DNA of 64,000 bases from Gigaspora margarita (lineage: Eukaryota; Glomeromycota; Glomeromycetes; Diversisporales; Gigasporaceae): positions 104,743-168,742 of the forward strand of contig WTPW01000496.1 of assembly GCA_009809945.1 (NCBI GenBank), read 5' to 3'. Shown piece by piece: positions 45,076 to 56,038 of the stretch; within the stretch, counting starts at the first letter, position 1, and the number at the start of each line of letters is the position of its first letter. A program made the translations under genes and the position numbers. The notes beneath the pieces were generated by a model. That model was given only the letters and a program-made list of their open reading frames with translations. It made no database searches and was not told the DNA's origin.

Positions 45076-46297
45076 CTTTAAAAATTTCGGAAGGATATAG
45101 AAATAAATGAAGGATATAGAAAATGTTAATTAGCAATAAGGAGTAGGCCGAGATGTATTAATCACTTAATGTTTCATATAATAAAAGAAATTTCTCGAAT
45201 AGATTTAATAGGCTACGAAATAATTGGTGATAAAAATTTCGTATCCAACCTAGTCATCCAATGTAAGTATGTAAATTGAAAAAATGAATATTCTCGTTTA
45301 ATTACTGTTTATTAAATAAATTAAATTGCTTTAGTCTTTTTTAGATTGAATCTCGGTGTTAATGACAAGATAGTACGATTTTCTTAGATTACCAAATAAA
45401 TAAAATGTAATGGAATACTGCAGATAAAATTGCACGCTAATTAAATCAGTAAATTAACACTAATTTAAACATGGAGCTAATTTGATTGATAGCTGTATTC
45501 GGATTTTTTTTATGCGTCTCTTTATGTATCTTATGCATCGGATACTACAAACCCATTTTTGTGATAGGTACGTACGTATATACTTACAGTACATACAGCA
45601 CGCACGCATATACTTGAGTATTATGCTAAAAGCATTGGAGCTTGCTAATTGACTCATTAAGCGTTTATTTGATTTTAATAATTTCTTAGAATCGTAAACA
45701 AAATTTAGACATGTGAAAACATAATTTATCGGATTATATAAATATTAGACTTTGCCCTGAATGCATAGTCTTCATTGTATGAAACATATCATTTTATTTG
45801 CATAACACTAATAGTATTCCAATAAAGTTAATGGTGTAAATTGTAAAAAATTGTATTTTGTCATCACATTGTTAATCCTCCAATAAATAAAACGAGCATT
45901 AAAATATTTGAAAATAACTCGTAAGGCAATCACTTATTCACCTCCCTGCCCTTTGCACAAGCTATTATGTAACTATGATAAAGTAGATAAAGTATCACTA
46001 GTTAAATGTATTATTGAGTCTGGAGTTAAGAGCTAAATATTTAAGAATCGGCCCTCAAAATTGCGGATCATGAGAGAAAAATGGCACCACTAAGTCCATT
46101 ATAACAGTATAATTATAATAATTATGAAAATGTAACAATAACAGATATTGTATTGCAAAAATGCATTATAGTTGTTGTGTTTCGCAATTTTGAAGGTTTA
46201 ATATCTGATATTGTGCAATTTTGTTACGATTTGATTGATTTGATTGGTCCGTCATCACGTGGGCAGACAGACAAACAATTTATCACTTTGCCCGCTT
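45076..46297. other. Intergenic, upstream of metallopeptidase
   Basis: No gene is supported. Inverted GGCCCTCAAAATTGCGGA (46052) and CGCAATTTTGAAGGTTTA (46184) may bound a small MITE. GGTACGTACGTA lies at 45568. The 65-codon minus ORF is unremarkable. Confidence 0.4.
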
Positions 46298-46306
46298 AGC
46301 TCTGAC

Positions 46307-47381
46307 GCAAATCTTACGTTTTTGATACTCCTGCACTTACTTTTTTGATACTGATCGACATGAAAATCCCAGTAAAAATAAGAATTTTCAAAACTTTGAG
46401 CGAAGATATCTTGGCAACCATAAGACCAAATTTGGTAAAACTTTTTTATTTGAATTCTATGGCTTCATAGAATTCAAATAAAAAAAATTCATCGAATTTC
46501 GTCAAGTGGTTGTCGAGTTATCTTCGCTCAAAGTCAGAGAAAATCAAAACGCCTATCAAAATAGAAGCTGCGCCAAATTTTTTATCTAACTTTGAGCGAA
46601 GATACCTCGACAACCATCTGATAAAACTTTTTTTTGAATTCTATAGCTTCATATAATTCAAATAAAAAAATTTTATCGTATTTAGTCAAGTGGTTGTCAA
46701 GATATCTTCGCTCAAAGTCAAAACTATCAAAATAGAAGCTGCGCCAAATTTTTTTCTAAATTTGAGTGAAGATATCTTGACGACCATCTAACCAAATTCG
46801 ATAAAACTTTTTTTATATGAATTTTATAAAGCCATAGAATTCAAATAAAAAAGTTTTATCGAATTTAATTAGATGGTCGTCAAGACATCTTCGCTCAAAT
46901 TTAGAAAAAAATTTGGCGCAGCTTCTATTTTGATAGTTGTTTTGATTTTTTTCTAACTTTGAGCGAAGATATCTTGGCAACCACTTGACTAAATTCGATA
47001 AAAATTTTTTTATTTGAATTATATGAAGCTATAGAATTCAAAAAAAAAAAGTTTTATCAAATTTGGTCAGATGGTTGTCGAGGTATCTTCGCTCAAAGTT
47101 AGATAAAAAATTTGGCGCAGCTTCTATTTTGATAGGCGTTTTGATTTTCTCTGACTTTGAGCGAAGATAACTCGACAACCACTTGACGAAATTCGATGAA
47201 TTTTTTTTATTTGAATTCTATGAAGCCATAGAATTCAAATAAAAAAGTTTTACCAAATTTGGTCTTATGGTTGCCAAGATATCTTCGCTCAAAGTTTTGA
47301 AAATTCTTATTTTTACTGGGATTTTCATGTCGATCAGTATCAAAAAAGTAAGTGCAGGAGTATCAAAAACGTAAGATTTGC
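46307..47381. mobile_element. Foldback element, near-perfect arms, 9-bp TSD
   Basis: 1075 bp, almost entirely two mutually inverted arms of about 530 bp. The ends GCAAATCTTACGTTTTTGAT and its exact complement are flanked by a perfect 9-bp TSD AGCTCTGAC (46298-46306, 47382-47390). Within each arm, smaller inverted repeats alternate (AGATATCTTCGCTCAAAG, GGTTGTC, and a palindrome around TCTATGGCTTCATAGA). The 9-bp TSD suggests Mutator-like transposition. Arm identity is very high, so insertion was recent. No ORF. Older relative at 14229-14776. Confidence 0.92.
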
Positions 47382-47390
47382 AGCTCTGAC

Positions 47391-49556
47391 TATGGACTAA
47401 TGTACGACCACCTTTAAGTGCATGTTATTCAGCTCACATATATTTACACAAGTTTTTTGTTAATCATTATATATGCTGTACGTCGAAATCTAATTTATGT
47501 AGTTTCCAGCAAATCAACTTATATTGCAACGAAATTCTAAACCGGCTCAATTAGAGAATTCAAATTCCACTTAATAAGCGGGATTTAAAATTAATTTAAA
47601 ATTTAATAATTATTAAAACAGATGAAATTGAATTCTACGTATTTTGTCCAGAATAGTTATTTTTGTAATGCATTGAAAACTTACTAAATTTCTCGATGGC
47701 AATCTTTAAATCGACGTCATAAACCCTTTATTTTATTATGCAGGGGAGGGGATTATATTTTTATCTTAAAGCTGTTCAAGATCCATCAAATACAACTATT
47801 AGAACTACTAAAGATTATTAATATAATTCGTTACAAATGTAAAAAGTAAAACTGCCTCGATAATTATGTTTGTAATAATTAAAGTAACTAAAAATAAATG
47901 ACTAGAACATATGTTCTGCATCAATTAAAACTTTTGTCAATTCTTAATTAACAATTTTTAATACATTAGATATCAAATTTATTGTATTTAATAAAATTCA
48001 AGTTAATTAAAAAATTATCATTATAATTACGAATCATATTTTTGTTCATAAAAGATAGTAAAAAACCTTCATATCAATAAATCGTATTTATATTAACAAA
48101 ATAATGACTTCAAGGATTGAATTTATACTGTCTTTTTACATTCAAAAAATTTCCTGTTTTTCTGCTAAAAATTTATTATTTATTTTTATAAGCAAAAAAT
48201 TTCTTTATTATATAATCTTTATAATTAATTAATTAACGTAAAAGGCGAGATTTAAAAAAAAAAAAAAAAATGTTCATTAATTAAATTATTACGTTCGTTA
48301 AATAATTTTTTTAAAATATTTTCTTTGCAGTAAATAAATTATTAAGTTCGTTAATCATTCTATAAGCTTTTTTTTTCATAAATAAAATATTTTAAATTGT
48401 TAACCAATTTTCAAAAAAAAAAATTCAATTAGAATAAATGACTATTAATTTTATACCGACTATAAAATGACGTTATTTTCAAATTTACTAATGACAATTA
48501 ATTAATAATTGACATAATGACATTAGTCAAACATAAATCAGAAATGATGCAGAACATCTTAATTATAGATTGTACAATACGGATTTATGAGATAATATGA
48601 ATATCAGTATGGTATGGATGACCAGATCAGTATGGTATAGGGGTGTAAAATACCATAAATATCATAGCTGTTTGATTAATGTTGTTAATTGAATATGATT
48701 CAAAATTCTTTACCAATTTGAGTGACTTTAAAATTTCGGTTTAACATAAGTGTATTTAGAATCACCTTATATTGATTCTAAATTTACCAATATACTATTC
48801 CGGCGTACAAAATATATAACACATTATTAACAAATTTGTGCAATATTAAAGATTTATTGCAATAATGCAAAGATTGTCTTATAACATTATATAAAGAGCT
48901 TATTTATCTTCATTTAAAAATCTCTTAGTATCACATCTTCTGTGCGTTATATATTTCTCAGAATGTTGTCAAATATAAATCAAAATGAGATAATCATCTC
49001 AATTTATATATAAATTTGCAAAAAAAAAAAATTTTTAATTTAATTAAAAAAATAAACATAAACTATAATAGAAAGCTAAATACCAAATAGTTTGATAAAG
49101 ATTTTGATCCAAAGTTTTTATTTTTTTTATTTTTTAATCAGATAACTAATTTATCTCCAAACAATAATACTATTGATTAAAAAAAATCTTTTAAAAAATA
49201 TAAAAAATGCTATTTGGTACCAGTTTGTATTTTTTTATTTAATTTGAACATTCTATAAATACCAAACAATCTCTTATATTTGTATAATATAAATTCTTTA
49301 ATTTAGCATATTATTTTGTTGTTATAATATAAATAAAAATTATTAATGTTCAGAAGGTAGTTTAGTATACAATTTCTTGTGAAATAAGTGATTTTTGTCA
49401 AATAAACATTTGTTTTGAATTTTTCTAATTGAATAACATTACATCTAATTTTGAATTTTGTGCCAATCTATATAGGTCATATGATAGAGTACATGTATAT
49501 TATGGTACATATAAATAAACCCTTTATTATATTATATTTTAATTATTATATATTTT
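47391..49556. other. AT-rich intergenic sequence
   Basis: About 2.2 kb without a supported gene or clear element. Several GTATGGTAT-type imperfect repeats lie at 48605-48640. Confidence 0.45.
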
Positions 49557-49568
49557 TATAGTACTATT

Positions 49569-50238
49569 ATTATTTTTTTGTAAATTTCTCAATGGTAAGG
49601 CCAAGGCACTATTGGCACTCTTTTTTATTAAGATCAATTTTTATATTACTATGCTAGTAGTGCATGTGTATTAAGTCCATCAATTGACATTCTGGGTCCC
49701 TGGCCCCGCAGTGTAGGACTCTATTCTCAAGTTTGCAGTTTTTTGACTCACATAACCCACTACCAGATTATCCATTTGTATATTTAATACTTGAGATTTA
49801 TATGCACTATTACTATTCTAGTAATGGCTATTCTAAGTTCTTATTGTTCCCAATTGAATTTAACTAGTTGATCTATTTAAGAGGATTTAAATAGAGCTGT
49901 CTAAGTGTTTCTTTACAATCAGAATTTCACTAGAAGTGTCTTGATTTGACAGAAATTTTGCCAGAAGTGTTCTTTATTCTTTTTTTAGATAGTATTTCTT
50001 TTAACCAGAATTTACCAGAAGTGTCCAAACTTTCAATATGGCCAGATTTCCACTAGAGGTAATTTTTTTTTGTGGTTAAGCCATTGATCATGGTCCTAGT
50101 ATCCTAGTTCAGCTTATCCATCTCATGATTTCATATAGTTAATTTTTGTTCTCTAGTAGGGCTTGAACTGGTGACTTTTACAATTACAATTAGCTAGTAT
50201 TCCAAGAGCGCAACCACTACACAATTGACCCACAGAGC
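49569..50238 (-). mobile_element. tRNA-headed SINE, type C, reverse
   Basis: Flanked by TATAGTACTATT (49557-49568 and 50239-50250). On the minus strand the head has TGTAGTGGTTGCGCTC (A-box region) and AGTTCAAGCCC (B box), then a body matching the SINE at 25261 (AACTATATGAAATCATGAGA, GGATACTAGGAC). The tail corresponds to TATTTTTTTGTAAAT at about 49570-49585. CTTAATAAAA occurs about 50 bp before the tail. Confidence 0.82.
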
Positions 50239-50259
50239 TATAGTACTATTTTTATTACT

Positions 50260-51420
50260 ATTATAGAAGAAAAAACAAAATAGTAAAAAAAAACTATCCA
50301 ATTTTTTATTTCTTAGAAGTAAGAATTGGTATTCTTGCAAATTGTCAAAAAAATCTGTTGTGTTCTTGCAAAGTGCCAAAAAAATTAGAGCTGGTGTTGT
50401 TATAAAGTACTGAAAAGTCTGAGTATCAAAGAAATTAAAGTTAGTATTTTTATAAAGTGCTAAAAAGTCAGAGTATTTTCGCAAAGTATCATAATAAATA
50501 AAATAAAATAAAAATTAAAAAAAAAGAAATAAAAAAAAATAACAAAAAAACAACAAAAAAACAAAATGTAAGCAAACTGAATAAAAAAATAATAAAGCCC
50601 AAAACTTTATTTCTCTAAAGTAAGAGTTCATGTTCTTGCAAATTTCAAAATTGCTAAAATTAAGTTGTGTGTTTACAAAGTGTCAGAATAAATAAAATAA
50701 AATAAAAATTAGAGAAATAAGTAAAGAAAACAAACAAAAAAACAAATATATAAGCAAACTAAATAAAAAAATATAAATAAAGCACCAAATTTCTATTTTT
50801 CTAAAGTATTTATGTTTTTGCAATTTCAAAAATTGTGAAATCAAGTTTTGTATTTTTATAAAGTACAAAATTAATATTTTTGCAAAGTGCCAGGTTGGTA
50901 TTTTTGCAAAGTGCTTAAAAAGTCTGGGTTTGCTTGCAAAATATTAAAAATGTTTGGGTTGGTTTTCTTGCAAAGTGCTAAAAAGTAAGTATTGTGTTCT
51001 TACAAAGTGCTAGAATAAAATAAATTAAAAAAAAATTTAAAAAAACAAAAACAAAAAAGAACAAAAAATATCAAATAAAAAATAAATAAAGCTTTAACTA
51101 AATCTTTATTTCTCTAAAGAAGCATTTTTAAAAATTTAAAAATTGCTAAAGAAAGCAGTTGTGTGTTTTGCAAAGTATCAAAAGTCTGAGATAGCTTGCA
51201 AAGTGTCAAACTAGTATTCTTGAAAAGTGCTAAAGTGCCAAAGAAGTTAGAGCTAGTATTTTTGTAAAGTATCAAAAAATTAAAAAATAAATAAATAAAA
51301 AAATAAAAAAACAAAACAAAACAAAAAAAAACAAACCAAAAAAACAAAACAAAAGCAAAAAACAAAACAAAAATAAAAAATAATATAAAACTAAATAGAA
51401 GGTCTAATTATAAACTAAAC
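50260..51420. repeat. Array of TTCTTGCAAAGTGC-type units
   Basis: About fifteen degenerate copies of TTCTTGCAAAGTGC(C/T)AAAAA, separated by GTCTGAGTT-like spacers and A-rich CAAACAAAAAAACAAA tracts. It is the reverse complement of the type of array at 16970-18070. Its right edge TAGAAGGTCTAATTAT matches the left edge of that array (AATTAGGTCTTCTA), suggesting two copies of one large element in opposite orientations. ORFs here are compositional. Confidence 0.62.
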
Positions 51421-51871
51421 TAATATTATTATTATATATTATTTTAAATTAAATATACAATATTCGCAAGTCAAAAAACAAAAACTCTTTCTGCTGATCC
51501 TCACAACCACACCTGAACAGAAGTAAAAAGTGAAGATACAGGAGAACCTTGTTAATAAACAAACAAGCAAGTCTAACTAAAAAAGTTAGCAATTTAAATT
51601 TCAACACGAGTTTGCTAGAACGAAAACAGCCTAGAGCAAGAAATTAATCAAAAAATCAAGAAAAATTTCTTTAAAAACTTTTGTCATGGTTTTTTTTGAA
51701 AATTTTTGGGAATTCAGCAATACCCTGTAGTGTAGATCAGCCACAACAAACACATCAGTTAACAATCAATTGGTAAACAAATAAACAAACAGGTCAAATA
51801 AGTAAACAAACCGTACATGTGTCAAGATAAGAAAAAATTATTAGCAGATCAACTCCAAATATAGTTAATCA

Positions 51872-53422
51872 ATGAACACCCACATGGTTCCAGAAAGGAA
51901 GATAGATTTCCTTAAAAAAGGAAGCAAAGCCATTAGCTTAGGAGTTAGTAGTTGTTCGAAGCTGTTGAGTAGAGGATGTAGCAAAATACAAATTATTGAC
52001 AAAGAAATCGCTGAGACAGTACAAGTAATCTCTGCAGAAGAAATTTTTATTATAAGGCAACTTATAGAATACTATCCAAAGATAACGGAAAAACAATTAA
52101 AAGAAATTAAAGAGTTTAGTAAGCAGGATAACCAACAAAAAAGGAAAACTGCGCTATTGGATTCAGAATCAGACCACTTCGACTATGGCATTGAGGAACA
52201 GTTAGAAAAGGAAATCTCAAGTGAGCAAATGGCAGTAGATGTGGAAACAGCTAAAGTGAACATCCACAAAGCCCCAATGGAGCTCGATGTTTACAGAAAT
52301 CAGAATGAAAGTGAAAAAAAAGATTATTCGCCAAAAAGAAGAGAAACAACTCATTTAATAGTTCAAGAACTACCAAAACCGCTAGCTTCACATAGAAAAG
52401 GAAATGATATTGTTAACTCAGCTTTAATGGAAATCGACCCAAGTAAAGTTTCAGATAAAAGTTACATGGAGATAAATCCAATGCAGGAAGATAAAATCAT
52501 AGTTCTTGCGAAACAAATTTTAGCAAACCAGCCAACACTATCTAGTATATGAAAGGAAATAATCAAAAGAAGCCTTATATTATGGGACATACCAAATGAA
52601 ACTCGTGCTTGCAAATCAGAAAGAATCTCAATTTCTATGGCAAATTAATGGTAAAAAGCTTTAAAGCAAACAGTAAATCAAAAGCTGCTTTCATAGAAAT
52701 GGAGTTCAAAAATGAAAAATGTGAAAAAGAATTAGAAAATGCATGGGCAGTTCATTTTGAGAATAGAAAAATGATTAGATTTACGAAGGGATACTTTGAT
52801 GTAGAGACCCTCCAGAAAGAAGTAGATACAAGCTTATCGCCAAAAATATCCTGAAATAGGTAATTGAGTCAGTTTTACTAAGGCAACTGAGATGTATCAA
52901 TGCTAAAGCAGTATATATCTCTTCCAATAGCAATGGGAATCAAAGAGGAACAGCTTCTATTTACTTTACAAACGAACAAGATTATGTTGATGCTCTGCAA
53001 AAAACAGTTTACTACTATCACACCAAACTAGAGTAGTGCTATAGAAATACCCTAACAACCAAGAGTAATCACAATACGGAAGGGAAAGGAATAGTAACAG
53101 GCTCAAATGCTATAAAAATTATCAATAAAAGAAGCTTCTTTATTTCGAGAGATAACAGAAATATAAACTCACAAAAGGTCATCTCAGGAAGAACCAGATG
53201 TGAATCCTTGAAGGAACAAGATAGGGAGGTAACAAGAGTTAGGTTCAAGGCAATCAAGATGTTCAAAGAGAATCTGTATGTAAATAACGGTTCAGTAAGT
53301 AATATGTTTAAAGAAAAAGCGCATGAACTCGACATAAACAAAATCAAGAATCTGCTATTAAATATTACTAGCAGACTCGATAGTATTAAAAGGAGTCAAA
53401 CGGGTCTACTGTCACGCTCCTA
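51872..53422 (+). pseudogene. LINE ORF1, broken
   Basis: The first 226 codons (51872-52552) form an open, charged, non-globular-looking protein. After stops and frame changes, protein-like segments continue: a basic segment at 52609-52854 (FYGKLMVKSFKANSKSKAAF, with a possible RNA-binding-like fold) and 53160-53422 (KVISGRTRCESLKEQDREV... ending LLSRS). By position this is the nucleic-acid-binding ORF1 of a LINE. No zinc knuckle is obvious. Confidence 0.6.
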
Positions 53423-53488
53423 ACAGGCACACCAGTTGTATATGGATCAATAGATGAACCAGTTGGTTCATCAAGCAAAGTTTCTGGT

Positions 53489-54330
53489 GTGAACACGAAT
53501 AGAAAAGGGTTACTGCAAAAGGAGTTAACTTTGAAGATAGGTTGTCCCAATATCAACGGTTTAAAAACAAATCAACAAAAATTTGAAACATTGGGTCAGT
53601 GGTTAGATGATGAAGCATTCGACATATTTGCAGTAATGGAGACAAATTTGAACGGAAAGGAAGGGTTTTTTGTAGGGAAAAAGTTAGAAAATTTTAGATT
53701 TTTTTGGTCAGATACATCAATAGATAAAAGGAAAGGTTTAGGTATTGCATTAGGGATCAAGCACATATGAGAGAAGTATCTAGGAGGTATAGATAGAATT
53801 AGCGAGTTCATAATGGCAGCAAGATTCTATTTTAGAAATATGGAGTTAATTATAATTGTGATTTACATCTCACCAAATAATCGAAGTGTAATGGACAAGG
53901 TGTTAAAGGAGATTACAGATATATATAGCAAATGTAACAAGCAAACACACATGGTAATTTTAGGGGACTTTAATTGCGTAGTGGACTTAGAGCTAGACAA
54001 AATATCAAAAAGCAAAGTTAGCAGTCACAAAGTTTCAAAAATACATAGATGGTTAAACAAGAATAACTTTATAAACACATTTAGATTCTTAAATCTGACA
54101 GAAAAAGAAGTCACATGGTCTAATAGTCAAAGTGGTACAAGAATAGATCAAACATGGGTATCAGAAAATTTAATGGAGAGTTTGACCAGAGCGAAGATTC
54201 TGGATATGTATTTTGTCACAGGTAGTGATCACAAAGCAACTTCTACAACACTATGGCTTAACCCACAAATCTTTGGCTCGACAGTAGCAGTTGAGAAGAA
54301 CAGAAACATCACAGAACAGTCTATCACTAT
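53489..54330 (+). pseudogene. LINE ORF2 AP-like endonuclease domain
   Basis: Endonuclease/exonuclease/phosphatase signature in order: GCPNINGL (about 53540), a METN glutamate (about 53637), LGDFN (about 53964), GTRIDQTWVS (about 54135-54165) and GSDHKA (about 54220-54238). An in-frame TGA at 53768-53770 interrupts it, after which the same frame continues to 54469. In an active LINE this domain nicks the target to prime reverse transcription. Confidence 0.82.
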
Positions 54331-54372
54331 GTTCAAGCCACCACAGAGAATTGGGAAGATTTTAGATCAGTT

Positions 54373-56010
54373 TTGGATAAGAAGTTACAAAAAGAGAAAA
54401 CCACTTTGGACAAGTTATCAGGTTCTGATGACAGTAAAAATGGAAAAGGAAGTTGTCGAGTACAGCTAATAAACCAAGTATGGAATGTCATTAAATCAAG
54501 CATCATAGAAGCAGCGAATAGGAGTATACCAAGAAAGAAGATACACAATAATCTATTGCATAAAGAAGGCACCAACAAAAAGTCTAAGCTCTCTGTATTA
54601 ATCTCCAAAATGAGCAAGTGGATGCGCTCGATAAAAAAGAGTAACTTCGATATAAATCAAGTAGAAAAAAACTGATCATTAACCTAGATATTGCAAAACA
54701 AAACAAGAAATTCAATCTTAGTATGTCTTGGCTACCAATGGGGGATCTAGAAGACTGGTATGACGATATGAAAAGATGGTGGCGAATCGTTAATAAGAGA
54801 AGATCAGATGAAATAGAAAAGTGTAAAAGAAGAGAAATAGAGGAATGCATAGAACGCAGATGTGAGATGATAGCAAATAATCAAGGAAAGATGTTGAATA
54901 GTTTGCTGAATCGTCCTCAAGACAAAGTTGTATTGGATAGACTCTTTAAAGAGAAAGAAGCAACTAAGGTGTTAGTTACGAACCCGAAGGAAGTTCTCGA
55001 AGAAACTAAAATTCACTTTGAGAATCAAATGAGGACAAGAAAGCCACAAGATTTTGGCAGAAGAAGCATTTGGGCACAGATCTATGAACCAATAAAGGGT
55101 ATTCAGAATACTTGGTTTAAGGATTTACTATCAGAAATCACAGAGGAAGAGTGGTACATGGTTATTGGGAGTTTTAAAGTCAAAACGGCTCTGGGCATCT
55201 CGGGTATTACCTACAATTTAATTAAGAACGCTAGCCCTACTTCCCAAAGAATCTTTCGACAGTTTGCAAACTACCGTATTATGGAGGTGATATTCTCTAA
55301 AGAGTGGAAATGTGCACAAATATATCCAATTCCGAAGGGTACAAATTGGAATTATGACTTGGATAATACTAGACCAATTGCCCTTTTAGAGACTTTCAAA
55401 AAGTGCACAACAAAGATCTTAACAAACAGGTTATTGGAGGTTCTAGTCAAGCACCAAATTTTAAAGGGATGGAATTTTGCTGGTTTGCCTGGCAGTTCAA
55501 CAGAGCACCCAGTACATATAGTCAACATGGTAGTAGAAGACGCAAAAGAAAAGGATATTGAACTTTGGGTAGTGCTGCAGGATATGAAAAAGGCATTCAA
55601 CTCGGTTTCGCTTAGTATGCTAAAAAAAGCAATGGAGCAAATCAAAATACCAAACAAAGCAATAGAGTTAATTTTATTGCTTTTTGAAAACCGATCATTA
55701 AAAATTATAACAGCAGTTGGTCTTACAGAACTGGTGGAAATGGTAGATGGAATTGAACAAGGGGAGGTGCTCTCTCCTTTACTCTGGCGCATTTTTTATA
55801 ATCCTCTTCTGGTGAGAATTCAAGAGGCAAAGGAACTAGGGTACTACATCAGTATGTCAGAACCTAAGCTAAGATCAAGGGATTATATACGAAAGAAGGA
55901 GATCAAGGTGGCTGTAGTAGTCTATGCAGATGATACTACATGAGTGGCGCCAAACAAGCAGGTTATAGAGAAAGTGCTATCAATAGCAAATGAGTTTTTT
56001 TATATAAAGA
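54373..56010 (+). pseudogene. LINE ORF2 reverse transcriptase domain
   Basis: After a frameshift near 54370 (frame used to 54675) and another before 54723, a 406-codon ORF (54723-55943) holds the RT core: GISGITYNLIKN (altered PDGI-type motif), TRPIALLETFKK, AGLPGSSTEHP, VLQDMKKAFNSVS with the first catalytic Asp, EVLSPLLWRIFYNPLL, and YADD at 55923-55934 with the other two Asp. A TGA at 55941 sits where DDTTW-type sequences normally carry Trp. Another frameshift follows before 56039. Confidence 0.88.
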
Positions 56011-56038
56011 TATACAAATTAATGTTAAAAAATCAAAT

